From Bacilliculturomica massiliensis (GTDB lineage Bacteria > Bacillota > Clostridia > Peptostreptococcales > Anaerovoracaceae): a stretch of 64,000 nt of DNA. Location of the stretch: contig NZ_LR027603.1 in the NCBI RefSeq assembly GCF_900605495.1, positions 993,997-1,057,996 of the forward strand, written 5' to 3'. The stretch's first letter is position 1; each line of letters starts with the position of its first letter. Shown here piece by piece: positions 43,415 through 52,468 of this stretch. The position numbers and the translations under genes are program-made. The notes under the pieces were generated by a model. It did not search any database. It saw only the letters and a list, made by a program, of their open reading frames with translations, and had not been told where the DNA came from.

Positions 43415-43422
43415 GCTATACT
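43415..43422 (+). promoter_or_regulatory. extended -10 promoter of the M16 peptidase gene
   Basis: TGCTATACT at 43414-43422, no -35 match; about 75 bases before the start codon. Confidence 0.5.
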
Positions 43423-43500
43423 GTTATTTGTGCGGCACAGGCTGCCTTGCCTGCGGCGTACAGGTGACCGATAAAACAAAGGAAGAAAGTGGTATGTCAA

Positions 43501-44754
43501 ATGCTGATCAATAAAAGATTGAACTGCGGTATCCGCATGGTAATGGAAGAGATCCCATATGTACAGTCCGCTGCAGTCGGCGTCTGGGTGCGGGCCGGTT
43601 CCGTGGATGAGACGGAACGTATTTCAGGTATTTCTCATTTCATCGAACATATGCTGTTTAAAGGGACCGACCTGCGCAGCGCCCGGCAGATCGCGGAAGA
43701 TGTGGACAAGATCGGAGGCAATATCAACGCCTTCACGGGAAAAGAAGCTACCTGTTACTATATTAAAACGCTGGGCAGCAACCTGGAAAAGGCCTGCGAT
43801 ATTCTGGCGGACATGTTTTTGAATTCCCGTTTTGACCCGGAAGAGATGCAGAAAGAAAAAAGCGTCATTCTGGAGGAGATGAAGATGATAGAAGATACGC
43901 CTGACGAATTCGCACAGGACCTTCTGTCGGAGAACGTATATCGGGGGACGCCGCTGGAACGTCCGATCATCGGTACGAGAGAGTCGCTTCTGGGGATCAG
44001 CCGCAGCGACATTCTGGATTACAGGAATAGGGAGTACACCAGGGACAACATCGTGGTATCTCTGGCGGGAAGTTTTGATCCGGAACGCATGTGTGAGTAT
44101 TTTGAAGGAAAGCTGGCGGGTCTTGCTCCGGACAAGGAGGAAAAACAGGAGACGGAACATTCTTTCGCACCTTCACGGCTGGTGAGGATCAAAGACGTGG
44201 AGCAGGCGCATATCTGTCTTGGCGTGCGGGGAGTTCCCATGGATCATGAGCTGTACTATGCGCTGGCGCTTCTGAACAATATTATGGGAGGCAGCATGAG
44301 TTCCAGGCTCTTCCAGAATATCCGCGAGCAGAAGGGACTTGCCTATTCGGTGTATTCTTCTTCGTCCTCTTACGTGAAGCACGGTATGTACAGCATCTAC
44401 GCAGGCGTTGCCAGCAACAAGACGGAGGACGCGGTCCGCGGGATCGCGGAGGAGCTGCGCCGGCTTGCGGCGGATGGTGTCACCGATGAAGAATTGGACA
44501 TGGCCAAGGAGCAGATCAAGAGCAACTATATCTTCGGACAGGAGAACGTGAACAGCCGGATGTTTTCTAACGGAAAGAACATTTTGCTGCTGGGCCGGGT
44601 AAAACCGCCGGAAGAGGTCATCGCTAATGTGGATCGGGTGACGATGGACGAGATCGGCCGCGCCGCGGAGCTCATCACGGACATCACAAAATACTGCGGC
44701 GTAGTCGTGGCGCGCGATGGACTTGAACTGGACAGCATTCTGAAAAACTGCTGA
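43501..44754 (+). CDS. M16 family (insulinase-like) zinc peptidase
   Basis: About 417 residues. Inverted zinc motif His46-x-x-Glu49-His50 ([12 protein letters not shown]) and the later Glu of the N-terminal half; second half is the inactive partner domain with [16 protein letters not shown] at the junction and [19 protein letters not shown]. Belongs to the processing-peptidase (PepP/MppA-like) group found next to pnp and dut in Clostridia. Start at ATG 43501 gives the family N-terminus; GTG 43489 is closer to the SD GGAAG. An out-of-frame mini-frame of 6 codons starts at 43494. Confidence 0.92.
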   Translation: MLINKRLNCGIRMVMEEIPYVQSAAVGVWVRAGSVDETERISGISHFIEHMLFKGTDLRSARQIAEDVDKIGGNINAFTGKEATCYYIKTLGSNLEKACDILADMFLNSRFDPEEMQKEKSVILEEMKMIEDTPDEFAQDLLSENVYRGTPLERPIIGTRESLLGISRSDILDYRNREYTRDNIVVSLAGSFDPERMCEYFEGKLAGLAPDKEEKQETEHSFAPSRLVRIKDVEQAHICLGVRGVPMDHELYYALALLNNIMGGSMSSRLFQNIREQKGLAYSVYSSSSSYVKHGMYSIYAGVASNKTEDAVRGIAEELRRLAADGVTDEELDMAKEQIKSNYIFGQENVNSRMFSNGKNILLLGRVKPPEEVIANVDRVTMDEIGRAAELITDITKYCGVVVARDGLELDSILKNC

Positions 44755-44768
44755 TTGGGAGGGATCGT

Positions 44769-45197
44769 ATGAAGATTAAAATCAGAACAATGAGCGGCGA
44801 TCTGCCGGCCTATGAGACTGCCGGATCCGCGGGAATGGATCTGCGCGCCGTGTTGGACGGAGAGGCGGTTCTGAAGCCCGGAGAGCGGATGCTGGTGCCT
44901 ACCGGTCTTTTTATCCAGCTTCCTCAGGGGTTTGAGGCACAGGTGCGCGCCAGAAGCGGACTGGCGATCAAATACGGGATCGGTCTGGTAAACGGAGTGG
45001 GTACCATCGACAGCGATTACCGCGGCGAGATCAAGGTACCGCTGATCAACTGGGGCGGAGAACCCTTTGTGATCCAAAATGGAGACCGCATCGCCCAGAT
45101 GGTGATCGCATCATATGAGAGAGTCCACTGGGAGGCTGCGGAAGAGTTGGAGGAGACCGATCGCGGGACCGGCGGCTTCGGTCACACCGGAAAGTAA
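44769..45197 (+). CDS. dut: dUTP diphosphatase
   Basis: 142 residues, trimeric dUTPase with the five motifs: [54 protein letters not shown] and the C-terminal [10 protein letters not shown] arm. Hydrolyses dUTP to dUMP. SD GGGAGGG before ATG. Confidence 0.97.
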   Translation: MKIKIRTMSGDLPAYETAGSAGMDLRAVLDGEAVLKPGERMLVPTGLFIQLPQGFEAQVRARSGLAIKYGIGLVNGVGTIDSDYRGEIKVPLINWGGEPFVIQNGDRIAQMVIASYERVHWEAAEELEETDRGTGGFGHTGK

Positions 45198-45227
45198 GAT
45201 CCATCGAGAGAAAAAGAAAATGAAATG

Positions 45228-45258
45228 GGACAGTGAATTTTTCGCTGTCCTTTTTTTT
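45228..45258 (+). terminator. terminator after dut
   Basis: GGACAGTG / CGCTGTCC 8-bp stem (one T-G), 7-nt loop, T8. Confidence 0.88.
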
Positions 45259-45387
45259 CGGCTCAATACGCGAAGGGGTTCCGCCAATCCCGAAATCATG
45301 CCCTCCCGCATATACTGAAAGTACCCGCGGTCTTCGTCCGAGACGCGACAGCAGACCGCGGGCATCGAAAGCGGGGGTAAAAGAAAT

Positions 45388-46662
45388 ATGATTGAAGCAT
45401 TGAAAGAGCGAAGACTGTTAAAAAAACTGGCAGCAATAAACGGAGAAACCGTCACCCGGCGCTTTGCTTTTGCAAAGGGCGCGGGCGCCCGCGGAACTTT
45501 TCAGCCGTACATGTCTCTGAGAGACTGGACTTCTGCGGATTTTCTCTCTGACCCGGAAAAAGAGACTCCTGTCTTTGTGCGTTTTTCCAAAGCGTTGGAA
45601 CAGGGGGGCGAAACGGGCAGGGATGTGAGAGGGTTTGCAGTTCGATTTTATACAGAAGAGGGAAATTACGATCTCCTGTCCCTGAATCTGCCGGTGTTCT
45701 GCATCGGAGAACCTGCAAAGCTGCCGAAGCTGGCCGAGGCGGTGAAGCGTGATCGGGAGAGCAATCTCAGATGCCCGGAGAGGTTTTGGGCTTTCGCCGC
45801 CTCAAATCCGGAAAGCATTCTCATGCTGCTGCACCTCTTCGGAGACGGCGGGACCATTAAAAGCTACCGTCACATGCCCGGATACGGCGTCAATACATAT
45901 CGCTGGAAGGGAAGGGACGGAAAGCGCCGTCTGGTTCGCTGCAGCTGGCGTCCCATGGCGGGTGAGCGGACGGTCACACGTCAGGAAGCAGAATTCCTGG
46001 CCGGATTCGACAGTGACGCCGCGTCCAGAGATCTCTATGAAACGCTGAAAGAGGGAACGCCGGCGGAATACGAGCTTTTTGTTCAGATGGTTCCGGAGGA
46101 GAGCGCTTGTGACTTGCCATTCTGCCTGACCGACGCGTCAAAGATCTGGCCGGCCCAACTGATCCCGCCTGTCCGTATTGGAAAAATGAGCTTAACAGAT
46201 CCTGTAAATGATTATTTAAACGAAGTGGAGAAGGCGGCCTTCAATCCGGGAAATCTGGTGAAGGGTATTGAATTTTCAGGGGATCCGCTGCTTGCTGTCA
46301 TGGCTCTCGCCATGGAGGACGGGCAGCGGCACAGGCTTGGACCGGATTATGAATCGCTTCCGGTCAACAGGAGCCGCAGCGTTCCGGCGCAGTGGGACGA
46401 AGACGACGAGACTGATGACGGGACCGGCAGGGACGCCGGGGTGAAAAAGAGGTCTGCGGGCAAAAACACAGGCGAGACACACTATCTTCAGGCCGGGGCC
46501 TATTACAGAGGCCTGGGCGAGGAAGCCCGGCGCCGTCTGGAGGATAACGTGATCGACAGTATGATGTTTCTGCGGGACGATCTGCAGAGAGAATTGATAC
46601 GGCATTTTCTTCAAGCGGATCAGGAACTTGGAAAACAAATTGCAAAAGGTCTGGCCATTTGA
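45388..46662 (+). CDS. catalase-fold protein lacking the heme-ligand and catalytic residues (pseudo-catalase)
   Basis: 424 residues, shorter than usual catalases (about 480-500) but aligning along the fold: KGAGARGTF, RDVRGFAVRFYTEEGN, PVFCI, the RHMPGYGVNTY segment, and RHRLGPDY. Compared with the family signature, the catalytic distal His (VVHAKGAGA) is Phe28, the catalytic Asn (first N of GNNTP) is Leu99, and the proximal heme-ligand Tyr (FxYPDTHRHRLG) is Met309; the nearby ligand Arg is Met. Classical catalatic activity is therefore very unlikely. Possibly a heme-free or altered enzyme, or a binding protein; not degenerate, since the frame is intact. Monocistronic between terminator and dgt. 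Confidence 0.85.
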   Translation: MIEALKERRLLKKLAAINGETVTRRFAFAKGAGARGTFQPYMSLRDWTSADFLSDPEKETPVFVRFSKALEQGGETGRDVRGFAVRFYTEEGNYDLLSLNLPVFCIGEPAKLPKLAEAVKRDRESNLRCPERFWAFAASNPESILMLLHLFGDGGTIKSYRHMPGYGVNTYRWKGRDGKRRLVRCSWRPMAGERTVTRQEAEFLAGFDSDAASRDLYETLKEGTPAEYELFVQMVPEESACDLPFCLTDASKIWPAQLIPPVRIGKMSLTDPVNDYLNEVEKAAFNPGNLVKGIEFSGDPLLAVMALAMEDGQRHRLGPDYESLPVNRSRSVPAQWDEDDETDDGTGRDAGVKKRSAGKNTGETHYLQAGAYYRGLGEEARRRLEDNVIDSMMFLRDDLQRELIRHFLQADQELGKQIAKGLAI

Positions 46663-46690
46663 TAAAATGAATCATCAGGAGGACGGAAAG

Positions 46691-47701
46691 ATGATTCTGA
46701 GAACACAGCTAGAAGAACGGGAATTTCAGATCTTATCACCTTACGCCGCCAAAGCGGCACAGTCAAGGGGACGTGTGATTCCGGAGCCGCAGTGCGATCT
46801 GCGTACCGATTTTCAGCGGGACCGGGACAGGATCGTTCACTCCAAGTCTCTTCGGAGACTGATGCACAAAACGCAGGTTTTTCTGGCGCCGGAGGGAGAT
46901 CACTTCCGGACCCGTCTGACGCATACCCTGGAGGTTTCCCAGATCGCCAGGACCATCGCCAGAGGATTGGCGCTGAACGAGGATCTGACGGAAGCCATCG
47001 CCATGGGCCACGATCTGGGGCATACGCCCTTCGGTCACAACGGTGAAAACTTTCTCAGCGAGAGGCACCCGGGCGGTTTCCGGCACAATGAACAGAGTCT
47101 GAGAGTGGTGGACTGCCTGGAGAAAAACAGCAGAGGACGCAGTATGAATCTCACTCGGGAAGTGCGGGACGGTATTCTCAATCACACCGGTCCCGCGATC
47201 CCTTTCACGCTGGAAGGCCAGGTAGTGAAAACCAGCGACCGTATCGCTTATATCAATCACGATATCGACGATGCCATCCGCGGCGGCATCATATCGGAAA
47301 AGGAGCTGCCGCGGGACTGCATCGAGTATCTGGGCGCCACCCATGGGGAGCGGATCAATAAGCTGGTCATGGATATGATCGAACAGAGCGACGGAAGAGA
47401 TCGGATCGCTATGAGCAGCGACGCGCTGGAGGCCATGGAACGGCTGCGCGGGTTTATGTTTGAACGCGTTTATTACAGCAAAGTGGTGAAGAAAGATGAG
47501 GAGTTGGATAAGATACGGAATATGATCTTTTTCCTCTACGACTACTTCCGCGCCAATCCCGACCGGCTGCCGGAAGAACGCCGGGTGATGATCGGCGAAT
47601 GCGGGCTGGACGAAGTGGTAAAGGACCACATCGCGGGGATGACCGACCGATATGCAGTCAGCATGTTCAGTGAAATTTTTGTTCCCAAAGGGTGGAGATA
47701 G
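46691..47701 (+). CDS. dgt: deoxyguanosinetriphosphate triphosphohydrolase-like HD protein
   Basis: 336 residues from ATG 46691 (SD AGGAGG 5-6 bases upstream). HD-domain motifs: RRLMHKTQVF, RTRLTHTLEVSQIAR, AMGHDLGHTPFGHNGE, and the Asp in DRIAYINHDIDDA. Family members hydrolyse dNTPs, often with broad substrates. It sits first in the dnaG-rpoD cluster, as in several Clostridia. Confidence 0.94.
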   Translation: MILRTQLEEREFQILSPYAAKAAQSRGRVIPEPQCDLRTDFQRDRDRIVHSKSLRRLMHKTQVFLAPEGDHFRTRLTHTLEVSQIARTIARGLALNEDLTEAIAMGHDLGHTPFGHNGENFLSERHPGGFRHNEQSLRVVDCLEKNSRGRSMNLTREVRDGILNHTGPAIPFTLEGQVVKTSDRIAYINHDIDDAIRGGIISEKELPRDCIEYLGATHGERINKLVMDMIEQSDGRDRIAMSSDALEAMERLRGFMFERVYYSKVVKKDEELDKIRNMIFFLYDYFRANPDRLPEERRVMIGECGLDEVVKDHIAGMTDRYAVSMFSEIFVPKGWR

Positions 47702-47826
47702 GGCGCGCGCAATGTTTTCGCCGGCCTTAAGCAGAAAGAAGGAATTTTTTTCGTAAAAAAAAAGGAACTGCCCATGTTTTGTCGAATAAAGAAGCGTACC
47801 TTCTCTTAACAAGAGCGCATACCGCT

Positions 47827-47853
47827 CTCCGGGACAGCGGTTCGCTCCCGGAG
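47827..47853 (+). promoter_or_regulatory. hairpin masking the dnaG Shine-Dalgarno
   Basis: CTCCGGGA (47827-47834) pairs with TCCCGGAG (47846-47853); the right arm contains the first bases of the GGAGGG ribosome-binding site for the TTG start at 47861. A smaller AGAGCG/CGCTCT stem lies just upstream and would compete for it. Confidence 0.5.
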
Positions 47854-47860
47854 GGTCCGC

Positions 47861-49654
47861 TTGTCAGGGGAAGGGAATCTAGGGGGTATGCAGAACGTGG
47901 GAGTCGGGAAAAACGAATCCATAGTAGAAGAAATCAAAAGTAGGTGTAACATTGTCGATGTAATTGGCCGAAACGTTGTACTGAAGAAAGCCGGAAGCAA
48001 TTACAAAGGAGTCTGTCCCTTTCACAATGAAAAGACACCTTCTTTTGTTGTCTCTGAAACGAAGCAGATATTCACGTGCTTCGGATGCGGAGCCACCGGC
48101 GACGTCATCGAGTTTATAAAGCGCTACTACAGCCTTGACTTTCAGGAAGCGATCGAAAAGCTGGCGGGAGAGTACGGCATTGAAGTCAAAAGATCCACAC
48201 GGCCGGGGGACGGCAAGAGAGACTTGTATTATGAGATCAACCGCCAGGCGGCAAACTTCTTTTACAGGGCTTTTACCACCCAGGCAAATCCAGGCTACGC
48301 ATATATGAAGCGCAGAGGGATGGATCCGGCCACGCTGCAGAAATTCGGCATCGGCTACGCCGATGGGGGCTGGGATACGCTCTATCGCTATTTTATGAAA
48401 CTGGGCGTGGATGTAAAGCTTCTGCTGGAGCTGGGGCTGGTGTCCGAGTCAAAGGGAAAATACTTCGATAAATTCAGAAACAGGGTCATGTTCCCCATCG
48501 TCAATACCCGTGGAAAGGTCATCGGATTCGGCGGCCGGGCCATCGGCGACGGAACGCCCAAATACCTGAATTCACCGGAATCAGAGGTTTTTTTGAAGAA
48601 AAATAACCTCTATGGATTAAATCTGACAAGACAGGATATAAATAAAGAGAACTGTGCAATTCTGGTAGAAGGTTACATGGATGTGATCTCTCTCTACAAG
48701 AGCGGGGTCAAAAATGTGTCCGCCTCTCTGGGAACGGCCCTGACGGAAAATCAGGCCGCCTTGCTGAAGCGCTATACAGAAAATATCGTGTTGTCCTACG
48801 ACGCCGATGCGGCGGGTCAGGCTGCGGCACTTCGCGGCCTGGATATTCTCAGAGCTGCGGGCTGCCGGGTAAAGGTGCTGCACGTCACCGACGGCAAAGA
48901 CCCGGACGAGTTCGTAAAGAAAAACGGAAAAGAGGCTTTTTTGGCGCTGACGAAGCAGGCCAAGCCCTTTGCCGATTATAAGATAGATATTCTCCGCAGA
49001 AAGTTCGATCTGGAGAGCACCGAGGGAAGGATCGCCTTTCTTCAGGAAGCGGCCAGAGTGCTGCGGGAGCTGAGCCCGGTGGAAGCGGATGTGTACGTCG
49101 GGCAGATCGCCAGGGAGACGGGGATCTCCGAGGGAGCGATCCGGCGGGAGGTCGGAGGTTTCCGGGAAGAGCCCGAAAAAAAGAGAGAGGTTCCTGCGCG
49201 GGCCGGCGAGCCGGAGGAACCCAAACAGAAGCACGACAGACGGGTATTGAATCTGGAGATGAACCTGATCCGTCTGATGCTGTTCAAAAGTTCTTATATT
49301 CCGCGGATCAGATCCATCGAAAACGCCTTCAGCGACGAGAGCTGCAGACGGATCTACGACGGGATCCTGGGGCTGTACGACGAGGATTCCGAGATCGATC
49401 TGGACAGACTGCGGGACGGGCTGGAGGACGAAGAGAACAGTATGCTGGCCTACATCATGGAAAACATACAGCTGGCGGATGTGGACGAGGCGGTCTTTGC
49501 GGATTGCGCGGCGCGTATCCGCGACCGCGCGAGGAAGAAACGGGAAAAAGAAATACTGCAGATACTTTCTCTGGCCGATGAAAATGTGGAATCGGAAGTG
49601 ATCGAGGCATTGACGAGAGAATTGATGGATATACAACGCGAAATGAAAAGGTAG
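47861..49654 (+). CDS. dnaG: DNA primase
   Basis: 597 residues from TTG 47861 with SD GGAGGG; ATG 47888 is the alternative and starts closer to the family consensus. CHC2 zinc-finger CPFHNEKTPSF and CFGCGATGDVIEF, the TOPRIM core (ILVEGYMDVISLYKSG and SYDADAAGQAAALRGLD), and a C-terminal helicase-binding domain from about residue 450. Synthesises RNA primers. Followed by rpoD, the classical macromolecular-synthesis operon. Confidence 0.97.
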   Translation: MSGEGNLGGMQNVGVGKNESIVEEIKSRCNIVDVIGRNVVLKKAGSNYKGVCPFHNEKTPSFVVSETKQIFTCFGCGATGDVIEFIKRYYSLDFQEAIEKLAGEYGIEVKRSTRPGDGKRDLYYEINRQAANFFYRAFTTQANPGYAYMKRRGMDPATLQKFGIGYADGGWDTLYRYFMKLGVDVKLLLELGLVSESKGKYFDKFRNRVMFPIVNTRGKVIGFGGRAIGDGTPKYLNSPESEVFLKKNNLYGLNLTRQDINKENCAILVEGYMDVISLYKSGVKNVSASLGTALTENQAALLKRYTENIVLSYDADAAGQAAALRGLDILRAAGCRVKVLHVTDGKDPDEFVKKNGKEAFLALTKQAKPFADYKIDILRRKFDLESTEGRIAFLQEAARVLRELSPVEADVYVGQIARETGISEGAIRREVGGFREEPEKKREVPARAGEPEEPKQKHDRRVLNLEMNLIRLMLFKSSYIPRIRSIENAFSDESCRRIYDGILGLYDEDSEIDLDRLRDGLEDEENSMLAYIMENIQLADVDEAVFADCAARIRDRARKKREKEILQILSLADENVESEVIEALTRELMDIQREMKR

Positions 49655-49667
49655 GGAGTGACATCAA

Positions 49668-50801
49668 ATGGGATTTGAAGAAAACAACGATGATAAAAAG
49701 TTCGAGTACGTCAACAACGTGATCGAGAAGGCGAAGAGGAAGGGTTCCATCACGTTCCAGGAGATCTCCGATCAGCTGGGAGATGTGGAACTGGACAAAA
49801 ATCAGATGGACGATCTATACGATTCGCTGGCCTCCATGGGGATCGAGATCGTATCCGAGACAGAGCCGGATGATTTTGACATCATCGCGCTGGAACAGGA
49901 AGAAGACCCGGAGCTGGAGCTGGTAGCGGAAAACGGAGAAGTTGACATTGAATCCTCGCTGCCCAAAGGGGTGGCCGTTGATGATCCCGTGCGTATGTAT
50001 CTGAAGGAGATCGGAAAGGTCCCGCTGCTCAGCGCGGAGGAAGAAATCGAACTTGCCAGAAAAATGGAGCAGGGCGACGAGGAAGCGAAGAAACGGCTGT
50101 GCGAGGCCAATCTTCGTCTGGTAGTCAGCATCGCCAAACGATACGTGGGCAGAGGAATGTTGTTTCTCGACCTCATTCAGGAGGGCAATCTGGGTCTGAT
50201 CAAGGCCGTGGACAAGTTTGACTGGAGGAAGGGCTATAAATTCAGTACCTATGCCACCTGGTGGATCAGGCAGGCGATCACCCGCTCCATCGCAGATCAG
50301 GCGAGAACGATCCGTATTCCCGTGCACATGGTGGAGACCATAAACAAGCTGATCCGTATCTCCAGACAGCTGCTCCAGGAATACGGGAGAGAACCGTCTC
50401 CGGAGGAGATCGCCAAAGAGATGGATATTTCCGAGGAAAAGGTGAGGGAGATCCTGAAGATCGCCCAGGAGCCGGTATCTCTTGAAACTCCTATCGGCGA
50501 GGAGGAAGACAGCCATCTGGGCGATTTTATTCCCGACGACGACGTTCCCGCTCCTGCGGAAGCGGCGGCGTTTTCCATGCTGAAAGAACAGCTTGTGGAG
50601 GTTTTGGACACGCTTACGGAACGGGAGCAGAATGTTCTGAAGCTGCGTTTTGGGCTGGATGACGGCCGCGCCAGGACGCTGGAAGAGGTAGGGCGGAAAT
50701 TCGATGTCACCAGAGAGCGGATCCGTCAGATCGAAGCCAAGGCGCTGAGGAAACTGCGCCATCCCAGCAGAAGCAAGAAACTGAAGGATTATCTGGAGTA
50801 A
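49668..50801 (+). CDS. rpoD: RNA polymerase primary sigma factor
   Basis: 377 residues. Region 1.2 ([16 protein letters not shown]), region 2 ([46 protein letters not shown]), region 3 and region 4 with [20 protein letters not shown]. Consistent with the TTGACA/TATAAT promoters found across the window. SD GGGAG before ATG. Confidence 0.98.
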   Translation: MGFEENNDDKKFEYVNNVIEKAKRKGSITFQEISDQLGDVELDKNQMDDLYDSLASMGIEIVSETEPDDFDIIALEQEEDPELELVAENGEVDIESSLPKGVAVDDPVRMYLKEIGKVPLLSAEEEIELARKMEQGDEEAKKRLCEANLRLVVSIAKRYVGRGMLFLDLIQEGNLGLIKAVDKFDWRKGYKFSTYATWWIRQAITRSIADQARTIRIPVHMVETINKLIRISRQLLQEYGREPSPEEIAKEMDISEEKVREILKIAQEPVSLETPIGEEEDSHLGDFIPDDDVPAPAEAAAFSMLKEQLVEVLDTLTEREQNVLKLRFGLDDGRARTLEEVGRKFDVTRERIRQIEAKALRKLRHPSRSKKLKDYLE

Positions 50802-50810
50802 ACAGCGGAA

Positions 50811-51536
50811 ATGGTGAAACTATCTGACCGGCTGCAGAGACTGGCAGACGAGGTACAAGCAGGTGAAACAGTCGCAGATATAGGCACAGATCACGGTCTG
50901 CTGCCTATTTTTCTGTATGAAAATCATATAGCTGCAAAGGTGATCCTCTGTGATATCAATGAAGGACCGCTGCTGAAGGCGAAACAGAATATCGAGGCGT
51001 ACGGGGCCTTCGGTCTCACCGATCTTCGGCTGGGGGACGGTCTGGGTCCCCTTGAACCGGCGGAAGTGGATACGGTGATCATCGCCGGGATGGGCGGATT
51101 GCTCATGGCGGAGATCCTGGGGGCGGATCTGCCTAAATCGAAGAGTTTTGCAAAGCTGGTGCTTCAGCCCCGGAACGCGCCGGAACGGCTGCGGCGGTGG
51201 CTTTGCGGCAACGGATGGCAGATCCGAAACGAATCTCTGGTGAGGGAAGGACGTTATATCTGTGAGATCATCACGGCGGCGCCGGGTGCAGAAGAACAAA
51301 GGGAAGCAGGACAGGAAGCAGCCGGCGGTCTGGATTATGAGATCAGCCCGCTGCTTTTCAGGAAGAGGGATACGCTGTTGATTCCTTTTATTGAAAAGAA
51401 GATCAAAACAGAGCATGAGATCATAAAAAACATTGAAGCAGGATCAGGCAAGGCGGATCATGGGAGGATCAGGCTGGCGGAAGAACGGCTGGAAGCTTTA
51501 AACGGACTGCTGAAGAAAGCGAGGGAGACAGTATGA
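50811..51536 (+). CDS. trmK: tRNA (adenine(22)-N(1))-methyltransferase
   Basis: 241 residues, SAM-dependent Rossmann fold: VADIGTDHGLLPI, NIEAYGAFGLTDLRLGDGL and the catalytic IIAGMGGLLMAEIL. Methylates A22 of tRNA in Gram-positive bacteria. Overlaps the next gene by 4 bases, following rpoD, a conserved order in Bacillota. Confidence 0.95.
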   Translation: MVKLSDRLQRLADEVQAGETVADIGTDHGLLPIFLYENHIAAKVILCDINEGPLLKAKQNIEAYGAFGLTDLRLGDGLGPLEPAEVDTVIIAGMGGLLMAEILGADLPKSKSFAKLVLQPRNAPERLRRWLCGNGWQIRNESLVREGRYICEIITAAPGAEEQREAGQEAAGGLDYEISPLLFRKRDTLLIPFIEKKIKTEHEIIKNIEAGSGKADHGRIRLAEERLEALNGLLKKARETV

Positions 51537-52336
51537 GCATCGAAACGAAAGAACTGATAAGAATTCTGGACGAAATAGCGCCTCTTTCCGATCAGGAAGA
51601 GTGGGACAATTCCGGAATTCAGATCGACATGGGCCGGATGGAAGTGAACCGGATCCTGGTCTGCCTGGAGATCACCAAGGAGGTGGTTGAAGAAGCGATC
51701 TCTGAGGATGTAGATTTTATCGTGACGCATCATCCGCTCATCTTTCACGGACTGCGGAAGATCGACAAGAACGATGTGACCGGAAGCAATCTGCTGGACC
51801 TGATTTTTACTGGAATATCCGTTTATTCCTCCCACACTTGCTTTGATTCCACGCGGGGAGGAAACAACGACGACCTGGCCACCAGACTTCAGCTTCACCG
51901 CATTTCCCGTCTGGCGATCCCCGGCCAGGTCTACAAGGCCCAGAGCATGGCCACCCAGGGGTATCTTGATACGCCCATGCGTCTGGCCGATTTTGCCATC
52001 TATCTGGACGATGTGCTGGAACATCCGGGAGGGATCAAGGTGTCCGGAGATCCTGACAGAGTGATCAAAAAGGTGGGGCTGTGCACCGGCGCCGGAGGAG
52101 AGTTTGCCTATGCCGCCGCGGCTGCCGGCTGTGACGTGTTTATCAGCGGCGATGTAAAACACCACGAGGCCCAGGCAGCAAAAGAACAGGGAATGTGCAT
52201 GATCGACGCCGGTCATTTCGGCACAGAGTTTATTTTCACCGAGAACATGGCGAAGAAACTGAGAAATCGTTCAGGGGGAGCGGTGGAGATCCTGCAGTCC
52301 CAGGTGAACGTCAATCCCTATGATTTCGTGCTGTAA
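51533..52336 (+). CDS. Nif3-like dinuclear metal centre hexameric protein
   Basis: 267 residues, shorter than the about 370-residue YqfO that carries an inserted PII-like domain, so this is the minimal form. Metal-binding His residues in VTHHPLIF and SHTCFD, and Asp/His in SGDVKHHEA and DAGHFGTE. NIF3 hydrolase-like role not established (GTP cyclohydrolase type 1 type 2 name is often used). Overlaps trmK by 4 bases. Confidence 0.92.
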   Translation: MSIETKELIRILDEIAPLSDQEEWDNSGIQIDMGRMEVNRILVCLEITKEVVEEAISEDVDFIVTHHPLIFHGLRKIDKNDVTGSNLLDLIFTGISVYSSHTCFDSTRGGNNDDLATRLQLHRISRLAIPGQVYKAQSMATQGYLDTPMRLADFAIYLDDVLEHPGGIKVSGDPDRVIKKVGLCTGAGGEFAYAAAAAGCDVFISGDVKHHEAQAAKEQGMCMIDAGHFGTEFIFTENMAKKLRNRSGGAVEILQSQVNVNPYDFVL

Positions 52337-52468
52337 ATAACGGAAATGAGTATTATGTTATCCGCGATCCGGACGTGATCAGCTTCTGTCGATGAAATAG
52401 TGAAAAGCGCGCGGCATCGCGGTATGCAGTTGGTTATGAGTTGAAAGGTACAAGCAAGAGTTGGAACA

